Of a stretch of 9,477 bases of DNA, positions 1-7,800 are shown in pieces. The translations under genes were made by a program, and so were the position numbers. This stretch comes from Candidatus Kapaibacterium sp. (GTDB lineage: Bacteria > Bacteroidota > Ignavibacteria > Kapaibacteriales > UBA2268). Each line of letters opens with the position of its first letter. Positions within the stretch are counted from its first letter, which is position 1. Under the pieces are notes generated by a model. The model saw only the letters and a program-made list of their open reading frames with translations, had not been told where the DNA came from and made no database searches. Location of the stretch: NCBI GenBank assembly GCA_030835065.1, contig JAUQWR010000472.1:1-9477 (forward strand), read 5' to 3'.

Positions 1-533
1 ATATCACAATTTTTAAGAATATCATCTAAAGAATGATATTCAAATTGTTTAGGAAAAACAAAACCTGAATCAAAAAGAGGTGGATCATTAATCCAAACAT
101 TCAATCCCATCCAGTCGGCATATTTAGCAACTAATTTTCCTACATTTCCATAACCAATAATACCAATTAATTTTTTACTTAGATTGATATTATTCGAATC
201 AGCCCATAATAAAGAACAATAGACAACCCATTCTGCAACAGAATTGGCATTTGAGCCTAAAGCAGAAGCAAAATCAATTTTATTTTTCTTTAAATATGAT
301 AAATCTATATGATCTATTCCAGAAGTAGCAGTAGCAATAAATTCCACTTCAGTGCCTTCAAGCAACTCTTTATTAATTTTCACAGTAGATCTAACAAATA
401 GAGCTTTGGCATTATTAGATTTTATAAGTTCATTTGTTAATTCTCTTCCACTGAAAATCTTCATGCCTCCAAAATCCTTTAGAGCAGAAGGCAACAAAGG
501 AATATTGGAATCAATTAATAAATTCAAATCCAT
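1..533 (-). CDS. pdxB: Erythronate-4-phosphate dehydrogenase, N-terminal part (3' end outside window)
   Basis: PdxB oxidises 4-phospho-D-erythronate with NAD in the DXP-dependent route to pyridoxal 5'-phosphate, in the cytoplasm. Reading leftwards from the ATG at 533-531 gives 177 residues before the window edge. The start (MDLNLLIDSNIPLL) matches the PdxB N-terminus (xILVDENIPY in the family). The family signature around residues 44-50 (ALFVRST) is present, as is the substrate-domain run at 68-76 (TATSGIDHI) and the NAD-binding Rossmann motif GYGNVG at 127-132. An acidic residue (D150, in NDPP) at the end of the second strand suits NAD. The catalytic Arg/Glu/His lie in the missing C-terminal part and cannot be checked. 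The gene follows the lipoprotein stop (TAA, 537-535) after one base, so the two probably share a transcript. No clear Shine-Dalgarno is visible, which fits translational coupling. A generic D-2-hydroxyacid dehydrogenase is the alternative; the N-terminal motifs favour PdxB. Confidence 0.88.
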   Translation of the reverse strand, partial: MDLNLLIDSNIPLLPSALKDFGGMKIFSGRELTNELIKSNNAKALFVRSTVKINKELLEGTEVEFIATATSGIDHIDLSYLKKNKIDFASALGSNANSVAEWVVYCSLLWADSNNINLSKKLIGIIGYGNVGKLVAKYADWMGLNVWINDPPLFDSGFVFPKQFEYHSLDDILKNCD

Positions 534-534
534 T

Positions 535-2424
535 TTATCTAACCACAAAGGTAATTTTCTTAAATTGTTTTCTCAATTTGTTGGCAATAGTATCAGCTTC
601 CTCAATAGTCTTATAGCCCCAAATTTTTACTCTGTAAATCGGATTATTATTTTGCAAATATCTTTCGTAATAAGACTTATAGCCTAAATTTTCCCATTTT
701 TCAACAAATGAGAGAGCTTCTTCTTCAGAAACAGCAATTTCGGCAATAATTTCGTAAGGCATTTGTTCTGGCACAATCCAACGCATATCCACTCTTCTAT
801 TATAATAGCTTTGCCATGGATATTGCTCGATAAAGTATATAGGACGATTGCAGCCTTCTGTAAATATTCTAATCTGATGAGGAGCCACTCCATAGGCAAT
901 TAATTGTTTTCTAACGCTTTGAGCCCTACTTAGTCCGATACTCAATGTTTGGTCGTTATTTCCTTCGATACCGGCGTGACCAGTAATTTCGGCTGTTACG
1001 TTTGGATTATCCATTATTACTTCAGCCAAAGTTTGAAGATTTTCTTTATAAGTATCTTTTAGTACCGTGTCTTTTATATCAAATCCTGCTAATGCTTGAT
1101 AATCTGAAAATTGAGGAAATGATTTGTAAATAATTCTATTATAATCTTTTAAAGCTGATTTATCGTTAGAAATTGAAAGTTCGTACTGTTTTTCCCCACT
1201 TATCTCATCCATATCTTCAAGTTTAAATCTCACTTCATAATAATTCTTTTGAGCTTGTATCACTTCATAAATGATATTTTTTATTTCAGAAATATTTTCT
1301 TCTTCAATATTATATAATTTTCCACCTGAATAATCTGTCAGGTATTTCAATGAAAAACTATTATAATCAGTTCCAATGGTAACAATATAAGCAGGCACTT
1401 TAATTTTTCTTAAAATTTTTGCAATATCATTAGCATCGACAACCACTGAGGCATTATCAGAACTAAACAATACAATCAAAAACACATCTGGCATTTTTTC
1501 GCTTTTTGAATCAAGCTCTGATATTGTTTGGAATAGATTTCTATAAAATGCATTAAAACCATTTGCTTCTGCATGATTAAGTGCTTCTGGTATTAACTTG
1601 CCAAATGAAGACAATAATGCTAAGTTGCCATTATTATGATTAAAATATCTAATGCTGATATTGTCATTTAGCTTATAATTATCAAACAAATTATTAAATT
1701 CTTTATTCAAAAGCTGATTGTTCATTGCTGCTGCAGAATTATCAACAAAAATACTCATATTTATTCTGGTTTTGATTGGATCATTGCTTACTTCACGAAT
1801 CATGTTCAAATTGATCTGAGGATTGATACTATCAGAAATTGAAAGTAATTGTGTTTTAAATATTGAAGCAAGTTTTAAATTTCTTAGATAATTTCCATAT
1901 TCATCAAGGGCTAAAAACCTAACTGAGTATTCTTTTGCATTTTCATTATTTGGATAAATTGTTCTGATTATCTTAATTCTATTAATATCAGTCTGGTTTG
2001 GTTCAGAACGAAAACCAGATAAATATTCGCTGGGTTCGAATGATTTTGGTAATCCAATACTTTGAGAAACTTGGTTTTCGTTGCCGGTAGTAACCTTATC
2101 TTTAAATCTCACTTCTGCAGTTTTAAACAAAGTATCTTTAGAATTATCTCTAAACACCTTAAATTTATATATTTTAGGTTCGTCGAGCTTAACGTATAAA
2201 TCTCCCTCAGGTTTTAAAGTATCTTTAAATCCACTAATAACAACTGCATCAGCATTCTTAAATTTCCATTTAATAGTAACTGGCTCGCCCGGATTGACAA
2301 CACTAAGCGAATCGAACTGTTCGGTTACTATACTTCTATTATAAGAGCAAGCACTTGAAAATAAAGAAATAATGAACAAGTTCATTAACATAAAAATCGG
2401 AAATCTATACTTAATGCAAATCAT
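535..2424 (-). CDS. OmpA-family lipoprotein with Ig-like, vWA-like and C-terminal SPOR regions
   Basis: A 629-residue cell-envelope protein, probably an outer-membrane lipoprotein that contacts peptidoglycan. A signal peptide (basic K5/R7, hydrophobic 9-22) ends in a lipobox-like SSAC with C26 as the lipidated cysteine. Residues about 38-109 look like an Ig-like sandwich (PGEPVTIKWKFKNADAVVI). Residues about 217-393 resemble a von Willebrand A fold: a hydrophobic strand then DNSAA at 228-232, and a later strand VFLIVLFSSDN. The metal site is degenerate: DxSxS has become DNSAA, and SSD replaces the usual TDG. Residues about 445-550 are an OmpA C-terminal domain with TGHAGIEG (481-488), LSRAQSVRKQL and NRRVDM (542-547). 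The Arg expected to bind diaminopimelate is kept, but the Asp of TGHTD is Gly. Residues about 556-629 are SPOR-like: two halves each with EEA, and YRVKIWGY at 597-604. The ATG at 2424 has AAGGA six bases upstream; the start at M14 would lose the basic n-region. It sits directly upstream of pdxB. Confidence 0.85.
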   Translation of the reverse strand: MICIKYRFPIFMLMNLFIISLFSSACSYNRSIVTEQFDSLSVVNPGEPVTIKWKFKNADAVVISGFKDTLKPEGDLYVKLDEPKIYKFKVFRDNSKDTLFKTAEVRFKDKVTTGNENQVSQSIGLPKSFEPSEYLSGFRSEPNQTDINRIKIIRTIYPNNENAKEYSVRFLALDEYGNYLRNLKLASIFKTQLLSISDSINPQINLNMIREVSNDPIKTRINMSIFVDNSAAAMNNQLLNKEFNNLFDNYKLNDNISIRYFNHNNGNLALLSSFGKLIPEALNHAEANGFNAFYRNLFQTISELDSKSEKMPDVFLIVLFSSDNASVVVDANDIAKILRKIKVPAYIVTIGTDYNSFSLKYLTDYSGGKLYNIEEENISEIKNIIYEVIQAQKNYYEVRFKLEDMDEISGEKQYELSISNDKSALKDYNRIIYKSFPQFSDYQALAGFDIKDTVLKDTYKENLQTLAEVIMDNPNVTAEITGHAGIEGNNDQTLSIGLSRAQSVRKQLIAYGVAPHQIRIFTEGCNRPIYFIEQYPWQSYYNRRVDMRWIVPEQMPYEIIAEIAVSEEEALSFVEKWENLGYKSYYERYLQNNNPIYRVKIWGYKTIEEADTIANKLRKQFKKITFVVR

Positions 2425-2430
2425 TTGAAT

Positions 2431-2435
2431 TCCTT
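2431..2435 (-). promoter_or_regulatory. Ribosome binding site of the lipoprotein gene
   Basis: Read on the minus strand the sequence is AAGGA, followed by six bases and then the ATG at 2424-2422. This supports the 2424 start over the in-frame Met 13 codons later, and it shows that the host uses Shine-Dalgarno pairing for at least some genes. Confidence 0.6.
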
Positions 2436-2470
2436 AAAATTAAAACCCCATCAATTTAAAAAATAATTTG

Positions 2471-2478
2471 CAAAGATA
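2471..2478 (-). promoter_or_regulatory. Candidate -7 promoter element for the lipoprotein-pdxB unit
   Basis: On the minus strand this reads TATCTTTG, an exact match to the Bacteroidota primary-sigma -7 consensus TAnnTTTG. Transcription from it would begin roughly 40 bases before the ATG at 2424. I see no TTTG at the expected 19-21 base distance upstream. A nearby sigma70-like pair on the same strand, TTGGCA (2506-2501) and TATAAT (2486-2481), has a short 14-base spacer. The element is plausible but the region is very AT-rich, so chance matches are likely. Confidence 0.35.
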
Positions 2479-2597
2479 AAATTATAAAATCAATCTTTGT
2501 TGCCAATAATATCCACATATCGGTAATTTTTTGCAAATCTTCACTAAATAAGACTTTTAAAACAATATTTTCTAAATTGAATTTTATAAAATCTAAC

Positions 2598-2627
2598 TTG
2601 AATATTTTCTATAATAAACGTAATTTG
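2598..2627 (+). promoter_or_regulatory. Candidate promoter of the S9 peptidase gene
   Basis: TTG at 2598-2600 is followed, after 19 bases, by GTAATTTG (2620-2627). This matches the Bacteroidota -33/-7 arrangement (TTTG, 19-21 bases, TAnnTTTG) with one mismatch in the -7 element. Within the same stretch, TATAAT at 2610-2615 is a perfect sigma70-type -10 hexamer but lacks a good -35. Either would place the transcript start about 30-45 bases before the start codon. The rest of the 240-base divergent intergenic region is AT-rich, with no other gene or convincing structure. Confidence 0.3.
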
Positions 2628-2654
2628 TAAAAAAATTTTTAGTGATTTTATGGA

Positions 2655-2660
2655 AAAGGG
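2655..2660 (+). promoter_or_regulatory. Ribosome binding site that decides the peptidase start
   Basis: AAAGGG ends four bases before the ATG at 2665. The kinase gene has the same layout (AGAGGG, four bases, ATG). The earlier in-frame ATG at 2650 has only an A/T-rich leader with no purine block. This favours 2665 as the true start. Confidence 0.5.
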
Positions 2661-2664
2661 TAAT

Positions 2665-4692
2665 ATGAAAAGATTAATTTATATTTTAATCTTAATTGGC
2701 TTGGCATCGACAAGTATATTTGCTCAAAAGCAATTCAATTCAAGAGAATTGTATTCATTAAACCGTGTAAGCGAATTTTCGGCTTCGCCAGATGGCAAAT
2801 GGATACTTTACAAACTATCAGTTCCAAATATCGAAGACAACAAAATCTACCATGATTTGTATGCTGTCAGTATTGATGGAAAAGAAACAATTAGACTTAC
2901 TGAAGATAAAGCTTCTGAATTTAATGCAATTTGGTCGCCAAACGGCAAAAAAATTGCATATTTATCTACAAAAGATGGCGCTCCACAAATTTATGTAATG
3001 AAATTTCCAACAAAAGAAGTCGAAAAAATTTCTAATTTGGAAAATGGAGTTAATACTCTTGCTTGGTCGCCAGATGGTAAATATTTTGCAATCACTTCTG
3101 ATGTAAAAATTCTAAAAACTCCAAAAGATAAATATCCTGAATTATCAAAAGCAAAAATCAGAATTTATGAAAATGTACCTGTCCGCCATTGGGACGAATG
3201 GGTAGATGAAAATTACTCTCATTTGTTTTTGCTAGCAGCTCAAGGTGGCGAAGCAATTGATTTGATGCAAAACGAAGCATATGATACACCACTAAAACCT
3301 TTTGGCGGTGCTGAAGAAATTTCTTGGTCGCCAGATAGCAAAGAAATTGCTTATACTTGCAAAAAACTTTATGGTATTGAATTTGTAAATCAGACAAATT
3401 CAGATATATATGTATATAATATCGACAGCAAAGCTACAAAGAATATTACTCAAGGCATGATGGGCTACGACAAAGCTCCATTGTATTCGCCAGATGGCAA
3501 GTACATCGCTTTCTATAGTATGGAACACAATGGATTTGAATCAGACAAAAATAGATTAATGCTATTCGACAGATCTAATTCTAAAGTTACTGATTTAAGT
3601 GCAAAGCTCGACCAATGGGCTGAAGAAAAAATTTGGGCTAAAGACTCGAAATCATTATATATTACTGCTACTGATTCAGGTATCGTAAGTATTTTCCATA
3701 TAGATTTGAATGCCAACAGCAAAAGAATTAGCGAAGGTATCTATGATTTTGGTTCAGGACTTGATATTACTCCAGATGGCAAATTAGTTTTCGGTGTTCA
3801 AAACATCAATATGCCATTAGATATATTTACAATGCCAGCTAAAGGCGGCAAAATGACTCAAGTTACTTTTTCAAACAAAGATTTTTCAAGCAAATTTAAA
3901 CCTTCTAAAATTGAACAACGTTGGGTGACAGCAAAAGACGGAAAGAAAATTCATGTTTGGTTAATTTTCCCTCCTGATTTCGATCCAAATAAAAAATATC
4001 CAATGATTACATATTGCCAAGGTGGTCCTCAAAGTATGATAAGCCAAAGATTCCATTATCGTTGGAATTTCTATTTGATGGCTTCGCATGGATATATAGT
4101 AATGGCACCAAATAGACGTGGCGTTCCTGGTTTCGGTCAGGATTGGAATGATGCTATAAGCAAGGATTGGGGCGGTATGCCTATGCAGGATATTTTGTCG
4201 GCTACAGACGAAATTGCTAAAGAATCTTATGTTGATAAAGATGGATTATGTGCTATTGGTGCTAGTGCTGGTGGTTATACTACATTCTGGCTCGCAGGCA
4301 ACCATAACAAACGATTTAAAGCATTTTTAGCTCATTGCGGTGTTTTCAATCTCGAAAGTATGTATGGATCTACAGAAGAATTGTGGTTCCCGAATTGGGA
4401 ATATAATGGTCCTTATTGGGAAGGCAATAACATGAATTTCTACGATAAGAATTCACCTCACAATTTTGCTAAAAACTGGGATACTCCAATTATAATTTCT
4501 TCAGGAGAACGTGATTTTAGAGTGCCTTACACTCAAAGTCTTGAAGCATTTACTGTAGCTCAGGTCAAAAATATTCCTTCAAAATTGATTGCTTTCCCAG
4601 ATGAAACTCACTTCATTTCAAAAATTCAAGAATTTATGATTTGGGATAATGAAGTATTTGATTTCTTAGATAGATTTACTAAGAAAAAATAA
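2665..4692 (+). CDS. Secreted S9-family dipeptidyl peptidase, DPP5-like
   Basis: Prolyl-oligopeptidase-family serine peptidase, 675 residues from this start, probably periplasmic and removing dipeptides from peptide N-termini. The chosen start gives a clean signal peptide (MKRLIYILILIGLASTSIFA then QKQF). An ATG at 2650 would add five residues before MKR. In numbering from 2650, residues about 40-400 form a TolB/DPP-like beta-propeller with recurring (W)SPDGK motifs at 45-50, 95-100, 139-144, 226-231, 279-284 and a looser TPDGK at 374-378. The alpha/beta-hydrolase domain follows at about 425-680. Its triad is Ser539 (GASAGG, codon 4264), Asp622 (ERDFRVP, codon 4513) and His654 (DETHF, codon 4609), with CQGGPQ at 456-461 near the active site. 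Landmarks recalled from Porphyromonas DPP5 recur: HWDEW, GMMGYD, RGVPGFGQ and NWDTP. The family usually has Tyr after the nucleophile (GxSYGG); here it is Ala. The gene stands alone between a divergent promoter region and a terminator. Confidence 0.9.
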   Translation: MKRLIYILILIGLASTSIFAQKQFNSRELYSLNRVSEFSASPDGKWILYKLSVPNIEDNKIYHDLYAVSIDGKETIRLTEDKASEFNAIWSPNGKKIAYLSTKDGAPQIYVMKFPTKEVEKISNLENGVNTLAWSPDGKYFAITSDVKILKTPKDKYPELSKAKIRIYENVPVRHWDEWVDENYSHLFLLAAQGGEAIDLMQNEAYDTPLKPFGGAEEISWSPDSKEIAYTCKKLYGIEFVNQTNSDIYVYNIDSKATKNITQGMMGYDKAPLYSPDGKYIAFYSMEHNGFESDKNRLMLFDRSNSKVTDLSAKLDQWAEEKIWAKDSKSLYITATDSGIVSIFHIDLNANSKRISEGIYDFGSGLDITPDGKLVFGVQNINMPLDIFTMPAKGGKMTQVTFSNKDFSSKFKPSKIEQRWVTAKDGKKIHVWLIFPPDFDPNKKYPMITYCQGGPQSMISQRFHYRWNFYLMASHGYIVMAPNRRGVPGFGQDWNDAISKDWGGMPMQDILSATDEIAKESYVDKDGLCAIGASAGGYTTFWLAGNHNKRFKAFLAHCGVFNLESMYGSTEELWFPNWEYNGPYWEGNNMNFYDKNSPHNFAKNWDTPIIISSGERDFRVPYTQSLEAFTVAQVKNIPSKLIAFPDETHFISKIQEFMIWDNEVFDFLDRFTKKK

Positions 4693-4709
4693 TTTGTTGG
4701 TTTCTACTA

Positions 4710-4743
4710 AAAAAGCTGTCCAAGTAAGGGCAGCTTTTTTTTT
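4710..4743 (+). terminator. Rho-independent terminator after the peptidase gene
   Basis: A 12-pair stem (AAAAAGCTGTCC at 4710-4721 with GGGCAGCTTTTT at 4728-4739, one G-T pair) closes a six-base loop, AAGTAA. A run of nine T follows from 4735 to 4743. It starts 18 bases after the peptidase stop, so that gene is transcribed separately from the kinase downstream. Confidence 0.92.
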
Positions 4744-4766
4744 ATGCTAAGCTAATTCTTAAATGT

Positions 4767-4790
4767 AAAATTAATTTTCGATTATTAATC
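4767..4790. promoter_or_regulatory. Two adjacent short palindromes upstream of the kinase
   Basis: AAAATTAATTTT (4767-4778) is a perfect 12-base palindrome. GATTATTAATC (4780-4790) is a palindrome around a central T. They lie about 80-100 bases before the kinase start, and TTGATA (4791-4796), a possible -35, follows at once. A good -10 at the right distance is not evident (TAAATA at 4814-4819 is weak). They could be operator half-sites, but this leader is so A/T-rich that such symmetry arises readily by chance. Confidence 0.2.
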
Positions 4791-4858
4791 TTGATATTGT
4801 AAAATATTATTAATAAATATCGTTCATGAAATTTAGATAGTATTGGCAAAACGTATTT

Positions 4859-4864
4859 AGAGGG
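4859..4864 (+). promoter_or_regulatory. Ribosome binding site of the kinase gene
   Basis: AGAGGG sits four bases before the ATG at 4869. Composition and spacing match the peptidase site. It supports the start that places the first transmembrane helix near residue 15. Confidence 0.55.
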
Positions 4865-4868
4865 TTTT

Positions 4869-7800
4869 ATGGCCAATTTCACAAGCAATCTTTTTAATAA
4901 AAAGAGCCTTTTTGCATTTTATATGATAATCATTATCATCAGTTTGAGCATTGCTTATTATTTTTATTTCTCAAATGAACGTGAAAATGTAATTGAATCG
5001 AAGCAAAAGGAACTCGAAGCAATTTCAATTCTAAAAATTAATGAACTCAAGCAATGGCTACAAGAAAGAAGAGCTGATGCAATTGTACTTTCAAGATCAA
5101 AACTTGCTAGTGAAGCTATAAATAAACTTATTCAAAATCCTGAAGATCAAAAACTAAAAGCAATACTTCACGACAGATTTTCTTATCCTCAAAAAGAAAA
5201 GGGATATTCAAGTATAATACTTTGCAAAAATGATTTTTCAATTGTATTATCAGTTGGAGAGGATATTAAATCTTTAGATAATTCAACTATAGAAAAGTTA
5301 ATAATATCTAAAGATTTAAAAACAGTAAATTTTTCTGATTTATATAAATGCCCGACTCATAAAGCTATACATTTTGATTTATTCGCGCCAGTTTTGAGTA
5401 GTAATGATTCTACTATTGCTTATTTAATTTTAAGAATCGATCCTGAAAAATATCTTTTCCCATTACTATCAAATTGGCCTAATAACAGTAAAAGTTCTGA
5501 AACTGTAATAGTAAGAAAAGAATATGATTCTCTTGTAACACTAAATTATCTAAAAAAAATTTCAAACTCTGCTCTTAATTATAAGCTTCCTTTATCAATG
5601 TCTCAACTACCAGCTGCAAGGGCAATCAATGGAGAAAGAGGAATTATTGAAGGTATTGATTATCGTGGAACAAAAGTGCTTGCTTATCTATCACAAATAC
5701 CTCATACCAATTGGTTTATGGTGAACAAAATTGACAAATCAGAATTATTTGCTGATTACTACTACGAACAATTTATTCTAATAATCCTTGCTGTCTTATT
5801 TGTGCTTTTATTGAGTAGTATACTTGGTTTTCTTTTCCAAAAAAGTAAAAATCAACAATTAGAGAATATTTTTATTATTCAAGAAGAGTATCGTACAACT
5901 CTTTTCAGTATTGGAGATGCTGTAATTTCTACTGATAAAGAAAGCAAAATAAAATACATGAATACTATTGCCGAAAACCTCACTGGATGGAAATTTGAAG
6001 AAGCAAAGGGTATCGAATTAGAAAAAGTATTTGTAATAGTAAACGAAGACACTCGAGAAAAAGTCAAAAATCCAGTAGAATTGGTTATCGAAAAAGGTGG
6101 AATTGTTGGGCTTGCCAATCACACTATACTAATTTCTAAAGATGCTAGAGAAATTCCTATTGCTGATAGCGGTGCTCCAATCAAAGATGAAAATGGAAAT
6201 CTAAGTGGTATTGTATTAGTATTTAGAGATCAAACCGAAGAAAGAGATACTCAAAAGAAAATTGAAATGGAAATGGCTAAAGCTCAAAAATATTTAGATA
6301 TTGCTGGTGCCATTATTATTGCATTAGACAAAAAGTGCAATGTAAGTATGATCAATCACAAAGGTTGTGATATTATTGGCTTCAATCATGATGAAATAAT
6401 TGGCAAAAATTGGTTTAATACTTGCGTTCCCGAAAAATGCCGTGATATTTTGCTTGATAACTTTTTTACTTCAATTGGTTCGAAAGATAAATTGATAGAA
6501 AAAAATGAATGTTCAATTCTTACAAAAGATAATAAAGAAAGATATATTATATGGACCAATTCCCTGATTTTTGATGAGAACAATGAAATTTCCGGAATGT
6601 TGTGTTCTGGAGAAGATATTACTGAAAGAAAACGTGCTGAAGACGCTTTAGTCGAAAGCGAAAAGAAATTCCGATTAATGTATGAAAATGCTCCTCTTAG
6701 CTATCAATCTTTAGATACAAATGCATGCTTGATTGATGTTAATCCTACCTGGCTCAAAACTCTTGGCTACGAAAGAGATGAAGTAATTGGCAAGCATTTT
6801 ACTGAATTTTTAACTCCAGAATCTGCTGAATTAGTAAAAACCAGATTTCCGTATTTCGTATCTGCAGGTGAAGTTCATGACTATGTGTTTGAAATGGTTA
6901 GGAAGGATGGTTCTTGTATTTGGGTAAGTTACGAAGGTAAAATCGGCAAAGATGAATTCGGCAACTTTAAGCAAACTCACTGTATTTTCAATGATATTAC
7001 AGAAAAACGCAAAGCAGAAAAAGATCTGATCGATAGTGAAAATAAATTTAAATCTTACATTTCTAATGCTCCAAATATTATTACAGTGATCGACAAAAAC
7101 GGAGTAATCAAATACTTAAATAAAGCAGAATTTGGGATGTCGGTTGATTACTTCTTAGGAAAAAGAATTTTCGAGATGATTAATCCAGATTTATGCGAAG
7201 AAATTAAAACAAAAATTGAAAATACATTCAAAACAAAAATACCTTGCTTTTACATTAATAATGCTGTACTTAATGGCGAAACTTATTGGTATTCGAATAA
7301 TTGTGGAATTATCGATCCTGATAATCCAGAAAGTGATTTAATAATAATTTCAACTAATATTACAGATAGAAAAATTGCTTCGGATGCTCTTCGCGAGAGC
7401 GAAATGAGATTTTCGAAAGCTTTCCATTATCATCCGGCTCCGATGAGTATTACTAATATTGATGATGGAAAAGTTCTGAATGTAAATTCAAGTTATTGCA
7501 AGATTGTTGGATATGAAGCTGATGAATTAATTGGAAAATATGTCAAAGATTTAAAACTATATTCTAATCTTAACGATAGACAGTCAATGATAGGCAAGCT
7601 TAAGCAAGATGGAAGGCTTGTAAATTATGAATTAGACTTAGTCAATAAATCCGGTGCGATTATTAATTCTCTTGTTTCAATAGAAATCATTGAAATTGAT
7701 GGCCAAGAATGTGCCTTAGCTACTTTCTTTGATATAACCGAAAGTAAGGTTGCCCGAAAAGCTCTTGTAGACAGCGAAAAAAGTTACCGCGATTTGTTCA

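Noticed and set aside
352..687. Plus-strand open frame of 111 codons
   Set aside because: It lies antisense across pdxB and the end of the lipoprotein gene, both with clear family matches; its product resembles nothing and it has no ribosome binding site.
2425..2664. Small RNA or riboswitch in the divergent intergenic region
   Set aside because: The stretch is AT-rich with no strong stem, terminator or recognisable aptamer core on either strand.
2782..3500. Repeated DNA motif TCGCCAGATGGCAAA in the peptidase gene as a possible repeat family
   Set aside because: The copies fall in frame on the SPDGK motifs of successive propeller blades, so they reflect protein repeats, not a mobile or regulatory repeat.
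4844..4860. Sigma54-like promoter (TTGGCA...) just before the kinase
   Set aside because: The -12 GC element is missing and the site would sit almost on the start codon.
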